Both the position numbers and the translations under genes were made by a program. A DNA stretch of 64,000 nucleotides from assembly GCF_003052265.1 (NCBI RefSeq), contig NZ_QANS01000004.1, positions 310,414 through 374,413 of the forward strand, given 5' to 3'. The first letter of the stretch is position 1. Each line of letters starts with the position of its first letter. Positions 33,111-42,425 of this stretch are shown here, piece by piece. This stretch comes from Stenotrophobium rhamnosiphilum. Its GTDB lineage: Bacteria; Pseudomonadota; Gammaproteobacteria; Nevskiales; Nevskiaceae. The notes under the pieces were generated by a model. It ran no database searches, had not been told where the DNA came from, and saw only the letters and a program-made list of their open reading frames with translations.

Positions 33111-33932
33111 TTAGAACCATTCCATGAGTCGTTCGTACCAGCGTCTGCTACGCATCAGCGAGGCATCTACGCGGGCCAAAGCAACCGTTACATTGTCCTT
33201 TCCACCATTTTCCAAGGCTAATCGAACGAGCTCTTTGGCGGCTCGCTCAACATTAGCAGCATACTTGTTTAGTGTTAAGGCGATAACTTCGTCACTGATC
33301 ATATCGTTCAGGCCATCAGAGCAAAGGAGCAAGATGTCTCCCACCTCCAATGTGTCTTCGATCAGATCAACGGTGACCACATCTTCTACGCCCAGCGCGC
33401 GCGTCACAATATTTTTGCGAACCAGGTTCATTGCCTCATCGCGCGTGTAGTGCCCACGCGCGATCAATTCTTCAAGCAAGGAATGGTCGCGTGTGACTTG
33501 CTCTAGGCGACCATCGCGGAAACGGTATAGCCGTGAATCGCCAACATAGGCGATCGACAGAATGTCTTGATGCAAGATGCAGGCAACAACGGTGGTGCCC
33601 ATGCCAGCGCACTGCGGCTGGCTCTGCGAGACCTGAAAGATCGTCGAGTGTGCGGCTTCAACAGCACGCTTGAGCATCAGCGCTTCAACGCTGTACCCAG
33701 TCTCATGATCAATCACGCCATGTTTGAGATCTTTCCACTCTTTGCGTGCGGTCTCCAGCACGGTGTTGGTTGCAATGCCGCTCGCGATTTCGCCGGCGTT
33801 GTAACCACCCATGCCGTCGGCAAGCACCAGCAAACCCAACTCCACGGATTCAGCAACCGCGTCTTCGTTGTTGTTACGTACACGACCTGTATCAGTCAGC
33901 AGCGCAGTCGATATTTTATTTTTAAGCGCCAT
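33111..33932 (-). CDS. PP2C-family Ser/Thr protein phosphatase
   Basis: 273 aa. Metal-dependent phosphatase, PP2C type, expected to reverse the action of the upstream kinase. Metal-binding motifs all present: TDTGRVRNNNEDAV, LGLLVLADGMGGYNAGEIASGIA (D-G-M-G-G), GMGTTVVACI, IAYVGDSRLYRFRDG with VTRDHS, DILLLCSDGLNDMISD (S-D-G-L) and GGKDNVTVALARV. No membrane segment, so soluble. Sits between the kinase (7-nt gap) and FHA genes on the same strand. Similar to Stp1/PppA phosphatases. Confidence 0.93.
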   Translation of the reverse strand: MALKNKISTALLTDTGRVRNNNEDAVAESVELGLLVLADGMGGYNAGEIASGIATNTVLETARKEWKDLKHGVIDHETGYSVEALMLKRAVEAAHSTIFQVSQSQPQCAGMGTTVVACILHQDILSIAYVGDSRLYRFRDGRLEQVTRDHSLLEELIARGHYTRDEAMNLVRKNIVTRALGVEDVVTVDLIEDTLEVGDILLLCSDGLNDMISDEVIALTLNKYAANVERAAKELVRLALENGGKDNVTVALARVDASLMRSRRWYERLMEWF

Positions 33933-33939
33933 ACAAAAC

Positions 33940-35355
33940 TCAGGAAAGAGTGCTCAAAACCGCACGCAGATCGCGCGCCATTTCGTTGCCATTGCTGTAA
34001 CGCGCTTCTGCAGTTTTCTGCAATGCACGATTAATCACTGCATCTATTTGCGGTGGCAAATCCGAGCGAACAGTGCACACATTGGTGTGCTGCTCGTTGG
34101 CGATCTTGAACATCAACGTTGCCATTGAATCTGCCTTGAAAGGCAGCGAGCCTGTCAGCAACTGAAACAGCGTAACGCCGAGAGAAAACAAGTCAGAACG
34201 GCCATCGACTTTTTTGCCTGACAACTGCTCAGGCGACATGTAAGACGGCGTGCCTAGCACCATGCCAGTTTTGGTTTTGCTGGAATCCGCTAGGCGCGCA
34301 ATGCCAAAGTCCATCAGCTTGATCACTTTGGTTTCTGCGAGCAGCATCATGTTTGCAGGTTTAACGTCGCGATGTACAACGCCATTTTTGTGTGCGTAAT
34401 CGAGCGCATCTGCTGCGTCTGCAACGTATCGCAGAACTTCGCTAGGGCTCAGCAAATCACTGGGCTTGATGTGCTTGGTGAGATCAGAGCCTCTGACGAA
34501 TTCCATGGCGATATAAGCCAAGTCATGCTCTTCACCAGCATCAAAAATTTGAACGATATTTGGGTGGGATAAACGGCCAGCTGTTTCTGCCTCGCGGAAA
34601 AAGCGCTGCTTAACTTCAAGCAATTCGCCAGCTTCAAATTCCTGCGCGAGTGCCATCGTTTTAATAGCGACGGTGCGGCCGATCTTGGGATCACGTCCCA
34701 AGTAGACGACGCCCATTGCGCCTTTGCCCAATTCTTTTTCGACTTGGTAGCGGCCGAGCATGGGCTTTTCTGTGCCTATGGCTGTTTTCGCGGCGACAGG
34801 ACTGGCTGTCGCACTCATGGAACCAACGCCAAGAATTTCGGTTTCTGCGAGTCGTTTTGCGCGACTCAGTTTCTGTTGTACGTCGCGGTACTCTTTATTG
34901 GTTTGCGTAATGTGCAAGTAAACCGATTCTGCTTTTTTGAATTCGCGCTTACGCTCAAATTCCAAAGCGAGGTTGTAGAGCAAATCCAACAAGCGACTAT
35001 CGACCGGCTGTATGCGGCGGAATTTTTCAAAAGCCTGATCCAACTGGCCTTGGCCTTGCAGCGCGAGTGCCTGCATCTTGTTGGAATCAGGACCCTCAGG
35101 CGCGGTGCTCGCCGCTGGCGAACTCCGCACGGTTGGAATTAGCTTCTCGATGCCGTCAATCCCGCCGAACTGCTTCTTGAAAGCGTAGACAGCCGCGGCC
35201 CCCAGCGCTAACGCCGGAAGAAATAACCTCAGCCAGATGGAATGTCCTGAAAGAAGTATGAATTGTGCGATCAATAGATCAGCGACAACGATCGCCACTG
35301 CTCCGGCGATAAACCCCTCGAACCACTCCTTGGTCCATTTTTTTTCTTTTACCAC
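33940..35355 (-). CDS. membrane Ser/Thr protein kinase with TPR-like region
   Basis: 471 aa, GTG start. Hanks-type kinase with an unusual order. Residues about 14-59 hold two membrane helices (FIAGAVAIVVADLLIAQFIL; WLRLFLPALALGAAAVYAF). Residues about 92-165 form a TPR-like helical region (QGQLDQAFEKFRRI; LYNLALEFERKREFKKAESVYLHI). The kinase domain fills about 203-470: GKGAMGVVYLG (210-220), catalytic K232 in VAIK, E in FFREAETAGRLSHPNI, HRDVKPANM (328-336), DFG (349-351), GTPSYMSPEQ activation segment. All catalytic residues are intact. Most bacterial Hanks kinases have the kinase N-terminal and a sensor outside; here the kinase is C-terminal and both ends are cytoplasmic. Confidence 0.93.
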   Translation of the reverse strand: MVKEKKWTKEWFEGFIAGAVAIVVADLLIAQFILLSGHSIWLRLFLPALALGAAAVYAFKKQFGGIDGIEKLIPTVRSSPAASTAPEGPDSNKMQALALQGQGQLDQAFEKFRRIQPVDSRLLDLLYNLALEFERKREFKKAESVYLHITQTNKEYRDVQQKLSRAKRLAETEILGVGSMSATASPVAAKTAIGTEKPMLGRYQVEKELGKGAMGVVYLGRDPKIGRTVAIKTMALAQEFEAGELLEVKQRFFREAETAGRLSHPNIVQIFDAGEEHDLAYIAMEFVRGSDLTKHIKPSDLLSPSEVLRYVADAADALDYAHKNGVVHRDVKPANMMLLAETKVIKLMDFGIARLADSSKTKTGMVLGTPSYMSPEQLSGKKVDGRSDLFSLGVTLFQLLTGSLPFKADSMATLMFKIANEQHTNVCTVRSDLPPQIDAVINRALQKTAEARYSNGNEMARDLRAVLSTLS

Positions 35356-35432
35356 TGAAGCGCCTCAAGCATTTTGTGCTGCTAAGCTGATACTAACTTT
35401 TTTACGCTCACTAAAAAACGCACCCGCACCCG

Positions 35433-36779
35433 ATGGCTAAAATTAAAACTCAATATGTCTGCCAAAGCTGCGGTTCCGCGAGTAGCAAATGGGCCGGACA
35501 GTGTAGCGATTGTGGGGCCTGGAACACTCTAGTCGAGACGGCCGCCATCTCAACCAAGCACCGTCCGTCCAGCGCAGCCGCTGGTCAGGTGCAGCGCCTC
35601 GATCAAATCAGTATCGCAGATGAACCGCGTACCGCCTCTGGACTATCCGAAATGGACCGCGTGCTAGGCGGCGGTATTGTCCCTGGTGCAGTAATCCTTA
35701 TTGGCGGCGATCCCGGTATAGGAAAATCCACATTGTTGCTGCAGGTGCTTGCCGCAGTGGAGGGCAAGCTCAAGACGCTCTACATCACGGGTGAAGAGTC
35801 GCTGCAACAGGTTCATATGCGCGCCAAGCGCTTGGATCTGCCGCGGATGGACCTGCCCGTGGTCACGGAAACCAGCGTGGAGCAGATTATTGCGCTGATG
35901 GCCGCAGAGAAACCCGGCTTTGTCGTGGTCGACTCCATCCAAACGCTGAACACTGACACGCTGGATTCTGCCCCCGGATCTGTCTCACAGCTGCGTGAAT
36001 GCGCGGCGCAGCTTGTTCGTTACGCCAAAAGCAGCCAGACCGCGATTGTGCTGGTCGGCCATGTGACCAAAGAAGGCGCCATTGCCGGGCCACGCGTGCT
36101 TGAGCACATGGTCGATACGGTTCTGTATTTCGAGCACGACGCAGGCAGCCGTTATCGCATTGTGCGTGCCGTTAAAAACCGCTTTGGCGCGGTCAACGAG
36201 CTGGGCGTGTTTGCGATGACGGATGGCGGCCTAAAGGAAGTCAGCAATCCTTCTGCGCTGTTTCTGTCGCGACATGAGCAACCGGTGCCGGGCAGTGTGA
36301 TCACGGTGACGCGTCAGGGCAGTCGACCACTATTGGTTGAAGTGCAGGCGCTCGTTGATCAGTCTCAACTTGGCAATCCACGTCGCGTGACGCTGGGGTT
36401 GGAAGGCAATCGCATGAACATGCTGTTGGCAGTGCTGCATCGCCACGGCGGCATTACCTTTGGAGATCAGGACGTTTTTGCCAACGTGGTCGGCGGCATG
36501 CGCATTCAAGAAACCGCTGCGGATCTGCCGCTATTGATGGCAGCGCTGTCCAGCTTGCGTGGACGACCGGTGCCGAACGACATGGTGGTCTTCGGTGAAG
36601 TTGGCTTGGCTGGAGAAATCAGGCCGGTGCAGGGCGGGGAAGAGCGCTTAATCGAAGCGGCAAAACACGGCTTTAAGCGCGCCATCATCCCTGAAGGCAA
36701 TCGCCTACGGAAAAACGTGAAACTAGATATTGAAGTGACGCCAGTCGCGCGTCTGGAACAGGCGCTGCAATTCGTTTAG
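35433..36779 (+). CDS. radA: DNA repair protein RadA
   Basis: 448 aa. RecA-like branch-migration helicase. N-terminal zinc finger CQSCGSASSKWAGQCSDCGAW (about 9-29), Walker A LIGGDPGIGKSTLLLQ, the RadA-specific KNRFGAVNELGVF motif, and a Lon-protease-like C-terminal domain (GGMRIQETAADLPLLMAALSS ... FGEVGLAGEIRPVQGGEERL). Divergent from the kinase gene and convergent with corB. Note that alr and radA are separated here by the inserted kinase module. Confidence 0.97.
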   Translation: MAKIKTQYVCQSCGSASSKWAGQCSDCGAWNTLVETAAISTKHRPSSAAAGQVQRLDQISIADEPRTASGLSEMDRVLGGGIVPGAVILIGGDPGIGKSTLLLQVLAAVEGKLKTLYITGEESLQQVHMRAKRLDLPRMDLPVVTETSVEQIIALMAAEKPGFVVVDSIQTLNTDTLDSAPGSVSQLRECAAQLVRYAKSSQTAIVLVGHVTKEGAIAGPRVLEHMVDTVLYFEHDAGSRYRIVRAVKNRFGAVNELGVFAMTDGGLKEVSNPSALFLSRHEQPVPGSVITVTRQGSRPLLVEVQALVDQSQLGNPRRVTLGLEGNRMNMLLAVLHRHGGITFGDQDVFANVVGGMRIQETAADLPLLMAALSSLRGRPVPNDMVVFGEVGLAGEIRPVQGGEERLIEAAKHGFKRAIIPEGNRLRKNVKLDIEVTPVARLEQALQFV

Positions 36780-36787
36780 TACGCTGC

Positions 36788-38107
36788 TTAGTGAATCGCT
36801 CGAACCTTTTTGGCTTTGGGCGCAGAAGCTATTAAGGTCGGCGGACGAATGCGTGCTGACTTCACCGCGTTGGCGCGAGTTTCCGTGATCTCAATGTCAT
36901 AGCCAGCGATATCCAAGCGTCGTCCCGGCTGCGGGATGTTCTCAAGCTTTTCGAGCACCAATCCATTGAGCGTTTTCGGGCCGTCGACAGGCAGCTTCCA
37001 ACCCAGCCTGCGATTGAGACTGCGAATGGTGGCAAAGCCAGTGACGCGGAAGCTGCCGTCGGGATCCGCGTAGACATTCTTCATGCTCGTTGCGGGATCA
37101 GACGTGAACTCGCCAACCACTTCTTCAAGAATGTCCTCAAGCGTGACCAAGCCCTGGATGTCGCCGTATTCGTCGACGACAAAGCCAATGCGGCGCTTCT
37201 GGTTTTGGAAATTCAGCAGCTGTTGATTCAGTGGCGTGCCTTCTGGAATGAAGTAAGGCTCGCGAACCAGCGTCAGTAGTGATTCGGTATCCAGCTTATC
37301 TTCAGCAGCGAGGCGAACCACGCGACGCAGATGAACGACGCCTTTAAGGTCGTCAATCGATCCATCAAACACCGGCAAACGCGTGTGCTGGCTGCTGATG
37401 ATCTCTTCGCGGACAACGTCCCAAGGCTCTGAAATGTCGATGCCAATGATTTCATTGCGCGGCACCATGATGTCTTCGACGGTGGCTTTTTCGAGATCCA
37501 GAATCGAAAGCAACATGCGTTGGTGGCGCTGCGGGATCAAGGCGCCAGCTTCGGCAACGACCGAGCGCAACTCCTCTACGCTAAGACTGTGTTCGGCCGC
37601 ATCTTCTGGCGACACGCCCAGTAGGCGCAGTACGCCATTGCTCATGAGGTTAGTCATCCATACCAGCGGGAACAGAATCCACTGCAGGACGATATAAATG
37701 TAAGACGAGGGGATGGCTACGCGCTCAGGATAAAGAGCGCTAAGCGTTTTTGGCGCGATTTCACCGAAGATAAGGATAAATAGCGTCAGAACACCAGTTG
37801 TTGCCGCAATCCAGCTCTCGCCCCAAAGGCGCAGAGTGATAAAGGTAGTGATCGCGGAAGACGCTGAGTGAACTGCGATATTGCCCAGCAGGATCATGCC
37901 GATCAGGCGATCCGGGCGCTTGAGCAGCTTTTCAGCAAATTGCGCGCCGCGGTGACCATGCTTGGCCAGATGGCGCAAACGGTAGCGGTTGATCGACATC
38001 AACGCTGTCTCTGACCCAGCGAAAAACGCCGAGAGCAGAATCAGGACAACCAGTAGGGCTATGAAAAAATTTAGAGGTATTTCGTTCAAGAGAGCGCGGT
38101 CTCGCAA
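36788..38107 (-). CDS. corB: CorB/YfjD-type CNNM transporter with CBS domains
   Basis: 439 aa; TTG at 38107 is listed, a TTG six codons later (38089) is an alternative. Domains: DUF21/CNNM membrane domain (about 10-185; LVVLILLSAFFAGSETALMSINRYRLRHLAKHGHRGA), a CBS pair (about 205-335; DIMVPRNEIIGIDI, LPVFDGSIDDLKGVVHLR, EYGDIQGLVTLEDILEEVVGEF) and a CorC_HlyC domain (about 350-425). CNNM proteins take part in Mg2+ homeostasis, probably as exporters. The sequence closely follows E. coli YfjD by eye. It pairs with ypjD upstream. Confidence 0.92.
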   Translation of the reverse strand: MRDRALLNEIPLNFFIALLVVLILLSAFFAGSETALMSINRYRLRHLAKHGHRGAQFAEKLLKRPDRLIGMILLGNIAVHSASSAITTFITLRLWGESWIAATTGVLTLFILIFGEIAPKTLSALYPERVAIPSSYIYIVLQWILFPLVWMTNLMSNGVLRLLGVSPEDAAEHSLSVEELRSVVAEAGALIPQRHQRMLLSILDLEKATVEDIMVPRNEIIGIDISEPWDVVREEIISSQHTRLPVFDGSIDDLKGVVHLRRVVRLAAEDKLDTESLLTLVREPYFIPEGTPLNQQLLNFQNQKRRIGFVVDEYGDIQGLVTLEDILEEVVGEFTSDPATSMKNVYADPDGSFRVTGFATIRSLNRRLGWKLPVDGPKTLNGLVLEKLENIPQPGRRLDIAGYDIEITETRANAVKSARIRPPTLIASAPKAKKVRAIH

Positions 38108-38176
38108 GGCCGTGTCGACACATAACTACGGAAAGCAAAGCGGCTCTGTCAAGCCGTCCTACTTTAAGAATGTTTC

Positions 38177-38965
38177 CTAAGTCCAGTGTTTTCCTAAGAA
38201 TTCTTCAAGAATTATCTTGGATCCGAAGTAGGCCAAGATCAGCACACCATAACCCGATAGCGCCCAGCGGATTGCTGTGCGGCCGCGCCAGCCATAGCGC
38301 CAGCGACCCCAAAGCAGGGTGCCAAAAATCATCCAGGCGGTTAGCGACAGAATCGTTTTGTGTGCGAGATGCTGAGCGAGCCAGTCGCGAATAAACGAAA
38401 GTCCGGAGAGCAGCGTAAGGCTCAGCAGGAAGAAGCCCACGCCAATCAGCTGGAACAGTAAGCGTTCCATGGTCTGCAGCGGCGGCAACCCCAGCATGAT
38501 GCGACCGCGTTTGGGGTCATGTAGCAGTTGATCCTGCAAGGCCAGCGCACCGGCCTGAACTGCTGCCAACGTTAATACGCCAGCACTGAACAAAGACAAC
38601 ACAATATGAGTGCGGATCGTCCAGTCGCTAATCACGACGCCAGTGACATCGGTGGGCCATATCGCAGCCCAAACGGCCCAGAAGCCAGCGAACGGATAAA
38701 TCACCAAGCCGAGACCACGTAGGGGTTCTTTCCAGCAGAAGGCCCACAGCAAAATGGCGGACTGCCAGGTAAACAGCGAGACCGCCTCGTTGATGCCGAT
38801 CGTGATCGACCCACCGTGGAAGATCTGATGGGCCAAGGCTGCTGCATGCAGAGTGATGGCGCCGGCGGCAAGCCAGCGGTCTGCACGTGAGTTATCGCTA
38901 CGCCAGATAACGGCGGCGGCCAAAACGGCCAGAATCGCGGCTAGAACAGCAAGTATTAAGGGCAT
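38177..38965 (-). CDS. ypjD: YpjD-type inner-membrane protein, CcsA/HemX-like
   Basis: 262 aa. Eight predicted membrane helices; belongs to the cytochrome c assembly (CcmC/CcsA/HemX) superfamily. Seen: LHAAALAHQIFHGGSITIGINEAVSLFTWQSAILLW with the family's conserved N-E-A-x-S, TIRTHIVLSLFSAGVLTLAAVQAGALALQ, MERLLFQLIGVGFFLLSLTLLSG and HKTILSLTAWMIFGTLLWGRWRYGWRGRTAIRWALSGYGVLILAYFGSK. The His residues in the second and later helices resemble heme-ligand positions of CcsA, but YpjD function is unproven. ypjD-corB adjacency (usually with ffh) is conserved in gammaproteobacteria; ffh is not here. Confidence 0.9.
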   Translation of the reverse strand: MPLILAVLAAILAVLAAAVIWRSDNSRADRWLAAGAITLHAAALAHQIFHGGSITIGINEAVSLFTWQSAILLWAFCWKEPLRGLGLVIYPFAGFWAVWAAIWPTDVTGVVISDWTIRTHIVLSLFSAGVLTLAAVQAGALALQDQLLHDPKRGRIMLGLPPLQTMERLLFQLIGVGFFLLSLTLLSGLSFIRDWLAQHLAHKTILSLTAWMIFGTLLWGRWRYGWRGRTAIRWALSGYGVLILAYFGSKIILEEFLGKHWT

Positions 38966-39055
38966 ACGGAATTATGTTGGTTAGCCCCCCGAGCATAGCG
39001 TGAAAATAGTTCGGAGAGGGCCTTTGCCGCAGGTTCTCACGGCTATAATGCTTCA

Positions 39056-39733
39056 ATGACTCCTGATCTTGTCTCGCTAGTCCAGAAAATTGCCATCTGG
39101 GCTATACCGGTATTGTTCGCCATTACTCTGCACGAAGTCGCTCACGGCTGGGCCGCGCGCGCCTTGGGCGATCGCACGGCAGAAATGCTGGGACGTATGA
39201 GCCTCAATCCGATCAAGCATATTGATCCGATGGGCACGCTGCTTGTTCCCGCAATTATGTTGATGCTGGGTGGATTTCTATTTGGATGGGCAAAGCCTGT
39301 GCCGATTGGCATTCGCAATCTGCGTAATCCACGCCGAGATTTTGCGCTGGTGGCGCTTGCTGGGCCGATGTCGAATTTGGTCATGGCAATTGGCTGGGGA
39401 ATACTCGCAAAGATTGCGATCAGCATGAATCCGCAAGAAGGTGTGTGGCTGGGCGTGCTGCTGATGGCCCGCGCAGGCATCATCATTAATCTGGTGTTGA
39501 TGGTTCTGAACCTGCTGCCTTTCCCGCCGTTGGACGGCGGGCGCGTTCTTGCAGGTTTGCTGCCGGAGCCGCAGGCGCGTGTATTGGATCGCATCGAGCC
39601 TTACGGTCTTGTCATTCTGATCGTGCTGATGGTGACCGGAATACTGAGCAAAATCATGATCTGGCCGCTGATGTTGAGCGGCGATGCGCTGTCGACCGTT
39701 TTGGGTCTGCAGGGATTACCTCTTTTTAATTAA
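39056..39733 (+). CDS. site-2 protease family membrane protein (M50)
   Basis: 225 aa. Zinc intramembrane metalloprotease fold: HEVAH (HExxH, residues 26-30) in the first helix region ITLHEVAHGWAARALGD and the third ligand in LLPFPPLDGGRVL (N/F-P-P-L-D-G-G). RMSLNPIKHIDPMGTLLVPA and GWAKPVPI are the usual connecting segments. Small stand-alone member without PDZ or CBS domains; substrate unknown. Ends 3 nt before trpS, a frequent neighbour. Confidence 0.92.
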   Translation: MTPDLVSLVQKIAIWAIPVLFAITLHEVAHGWAARALGDRTAEMLGRMSLNPIKHIDPMGTLLVPAIMLMLGGFLFGWAKPVPIGIRNLRNPRRDFALVALAGPMSNLVMAIGWGILAKIAISMNPQEGVWLGVLLMARAGIIINLVLMVLNLLPFPPLDGGRVLAGLLPEPQARVLDRIEPYGLVILIVLMVTGILSKIMIWPLMLSGDALSTVLGLQGLPLFN

Positions 39734-39736
39734 CGA

Positions 39737-40744
39737 ATGACTCTCTCCAATAACAAACCCGTTGTGCTCTCAGGCATTCAGCCGTCTGGTCGTCTTACGA
39801 TCGGCAACTATCTGGGTGCGCTGAAGAACTGGGTCACGCTCAACGAGCAGTTCGACTGCTACTACATGCTGGTTGATTTGCACGCGATCACTGTGCGTCA
39901 AGATCCTGCGGTGTTGCGCGAGCGTTGCTACGAATTTTTGTCGCTCTACATTGCTTGCGGACTTGATCCGCGCAAGAACGTTCTCTTCGTGCAATCACAT
40001 GTGCCAGCGCACGCGCGTCTGTCGTGGATCCTCAACTGCTACACGCAGATGGGCGAGCTCAATCGCATGACACAGTTCAAGGACAAGAGCGCCAAGCACG
40101 TCGATAACATCAACGCAGGCTTGTACGGATACCCCGTGTTGATGGCTGCAGATATCCTGCTTTATCAGGCCAAGAAAGTGCCGGTGGGCGACGACCAGAA
40201 ACAACATCTGGAACTGACGCGCGATGTCGCGCAGCGCTTCAACAATGTCTACGGCCCAATCTTCACCGTGCCTGAGCCGATGATTCCGCCCGTTGGCGCG
40301 CGCATCATGGGTTTGCAGACACCGGAATCGAAGATGAGCAAGTCTGACGATGCCGAAACCAATGCCATCTATCTGCTCGATGATCCTGATGTCATCACGC
40401 GCAAAGTTAAACGAGCCGTAACCGACCTCGGCAATGAAGTACGTTTTGATATTGCCGAAAAACCTGGCGTGTCCAACTTGATGTCGATTCTGTCCGCCAC
40501 TACTGGCGATAGCTTTGACAAGATTGTTGAGCAATACAACGGTCAGGGTTACGGCAAGTTCAAAGGCGCTGTTGCTGAGGCCGTGGTTGAATGTCTCAAG
40601 CCTGTACAAGCCAAGTACCGCGATGTGCGTGATGATCGCTCAGGTCTTCAAAGCATTCTTCGCGAAGGTGCACGTAAAGCCGCAGCGCGCGCAGATGCCA
40701 CGCTGGCGCGCGTGCATGAAGCATTAGGCTTCATCCCCGAGTAA
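39737..40744 (+). CDS. trpS: tryptophanyl-tRNA synthetase
   Basis: 335 aa. Class I aminoacyl-tRNA synthetase. Signature TIGN ([20 protein letters not shown] equivalent), [58 protein letters not shown], and KMSKSDD. Normal length. Followed by scpA after 3 nt, so trpS-scpA-scpB-rluB form one operon. Confidence 0.97.
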   Translation: MTLSNNKPVVLSGIQPSGRLTIGNYLGALKNWVTLNEQFDCYYMLVDLHAITVRQDPAVLRERCYEFLSLYIACGLDPRKNVLFVQSHVPAHARLSWILNCYTQMGELNRMTQFKDKSAKHVDNINAGLYGYPVLMAADILLYQAKKVPVGDDQKQHLELTRDVAQRFNNVYGPIFTVPEPMIPPVGARIMGLQTPESKMSKSDDAETNAIYLLDDPDVITRKVKRAVTDLGNEVRFDIAEKPGVSNLMSILSATTGDSFDKIVEQYNGQGYGKFKGAVAEAVVECLKPVQAKYRDVRDDRSGLQSILREGARKAAARADATLARVHEALGFIPE

Positions 40745-40747
40745 GCC

Positions 40748-41605
40748 ATGACTGAAATCGTCGAAGCAACCGAAAGCAGTGCCGAAGTTGTAGATGCATC
40801 GCGTCTGCCGAAAGTGCACGGGCAAACGCTCGATAAAATGCCGGAAGATCTCTATATCCCACCCGATGCCTTGGAAGTTTTCCTCGATGCATTTGAAGGG
40901 CCGTTGGATCTTTTGTTGTATTTAATCCGTCGCCAGAATCTCAACATTCTCGACATCCCAGTACTCAAAATTACGCAACAGTACATTCAGTACATTGGCC
41001 TGATGCATGAACTGCGTTTGGAGCTGGCCGCTGAATATTTAGTGATGGCTGCGCTGCTAGCAGAAATCAAATCGCGCATGTTGTTGCCGCGTCCGCCGCC
41101 AGATGAAGAAGATCAAGGCGATCCGCGCATGGAACTGGTGCGTCGTCTGCAGGAATACGAGCGCTTCAAGACTGCATCAGAATCGATCGAAGTGATGCCA
41201 CGCGTTGGCCGCGATTTGTTTATTGCGCAAGCGCGACCAGAAGTCATTCCCGTTTCTGCGCAGCTGCCACAGCCTTCGTTGCGCGAACTGGTGATGGCCT
41301 TCCGCGATGTGATGCAACGCGCGGAATTGTTTACTCGACACCAAGTGAGTCGCGAGCCCTTGTCGGTGCGCGAACGTATGTCGCACATTCTTTCGAAGCT
41401 GAATGGCGGCGCAAAGCAGTTCATGGATCTGATCGATCCTGAAGAAGGCAAGGCAGGCGTGGTGGTTTGCTTGCTCGCAATCTTGGAACTGGCGCGCTCA
41501 GCTTTGATTCATATCAAACCGCAAGAAAACGCCTTTGAGCCGCTGTTCATCGAAGTCGGCAAGGCTAAGGCAGAAGAAGTGGAGAACAGCAGTGACTGGG
41601 ACTGA
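40748..41605 (+). CDS. scpA: segregation and condensation protein A
   Basis: 285 aa. Kleisin subunit of the SMC-ScpAB condensin. Seen: FLDAFEGPLDLLLYLIRRQNLNILDIPVLKITQQYI (N-terminal helical domain), LELAAEYLVMAALLAEIKSRMLLPRP, and the C-terminal winged helix KAGVVVCLLAILELARSALIHIKPQENAFEPLFI. ScpAB usually works with Smc, which is not in the window. Overlaps scpB by 14 nt. Confidence 0.96.
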   Translation: MTEIVEATESSAEVVDASRLPKVHGQTLDKMPEDLYIPPDALEVFLDAFEGPLDLLLYLIRRQNLNILDIPVLKITQQYIQYIGLMHELRLELAAEYLVMAALLAEIKSRMLLPRPPPDEEDQGDPRMELVRRLQEYERFKTASESIEVMPRVGRDLFIAQARPEVIPVSAQLPQPSLRELVMAFRDVMQRAELFTRHQVSREPLSVRERMSHILSKLNGGAKQFMDLIDPEEGKAGVVVCLLAILELARSALIHIKPQENAFEPLFIEVGKAKAEEVENSSDWD

Positions 41606-42425
41606 AATAGAAATGATGGAAGCCGTTGCTGAGTCAGCGCCGGACGAAAGCCGTTACGACAAGCTGATTAAAATCTTGGAAGCACTGCTGCTCGCTTCAG
41701 AACAGCCACTGTCGATTGAACAGCTGCATCGCTTGCTGGCCGCTGATCTTGGCGTCGGCAAAAAAGATATCCGTGAAGCGCTCGATAAATTGGGCACATC
41801 ACTTGAGTCGCGCGCTGCAGAACTGCAGGAAGTTGCCAGCGGTTTCCGCATTCAAGTTCGCCGCGAATACGCCGAGTGGGTCAGCCGTCTGTGGCAGGAA
41901 AAACCACCGAAGCTTTCACGCGCATTACTCGAAACGCTGGCGCTGGTTTGCTATCGCCAGCCGATTACGCGTGGCGAGATTGAAGAAGTGCGTGGCGTTG
42001 CCATGTCGCCGAACATTATCCGTACATTGTTGGAGCGTGGCTGGATTCGCGAAGTCGGTCAGAAAGAAGTACCGGGGCGTCCGTCGCTCTTTGGCACCAC
42101 CTCGCAGTTTCTGGATGATTTCAATCTGACAACTTTGGACGACATGCCGTCCTTGCCAGAGATTAAAGACGTTGCTGCTCTGGACGCTGCACTCGTGAAG
42201 CTTGGCGAAATTCCAGCGCCCACCGAAGTCGCTGAAGGTTCTGAGTCTGAGCTTGAATCTGAACTGGTCGTCGAAGCCGAAGCAACAGAAGCAGAAGCTG
42301 TCACTGAATCAGAAGTTGAAGCAGACGAAGTTGCATCAGAAGTAGAACCTGAAGCCGCCGTTGAAACAGAAGCAACCGAGCCAGCAGCGCCTGCTGATGA
42401 ATCCAACGAAGTGAAAGTAAATTGA
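41592..42425 (+). CDS. scpB: segregation and condensation protein B
   Basis: 277 aa from GTG 41592, which has GGAGAA 5 nt upstream; ATG 41613 is the alternative. Tandem winged-helix protein that binds the ScpA kleisin. Core: KLIKILEALLLASEQPLSIEQLHRLLA, SRALLETLALVCYRQPITRGEIEEVRGV, IRTLLERGWIREVGQKEVPGRPSLFGTT. The last about 70 residues are a low-complexity acidic tail of Glu, Ala, Ser, Val and Thr with no homology. GC-independent codon use in the tail is repetitive (GAA/GCA). Confidence 0.94.
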   Translation: MTGTEIEMMEAVAESAPDESRYDKLIKILEALLLASEQPLSIEQLHRLLAADLGVGKKDIREALDKLGTSLESRAAELQEVASGFRIQVRREYAEWVSRLWQEKPPKLSRALLETLALVCYRQPITRGEIEEVRGVAMSPNIIRTLLERGWIREVGQKEVPGRPSLFGTTSQFLDDFNLTTLDDMPSLPEIKDVAALDAALVKLGEIPAPTEVAEGSESELESELVVEAEATEAEAVTESEVEADEVASEVEPEAAVETEATEPAAPADESNEVKVN

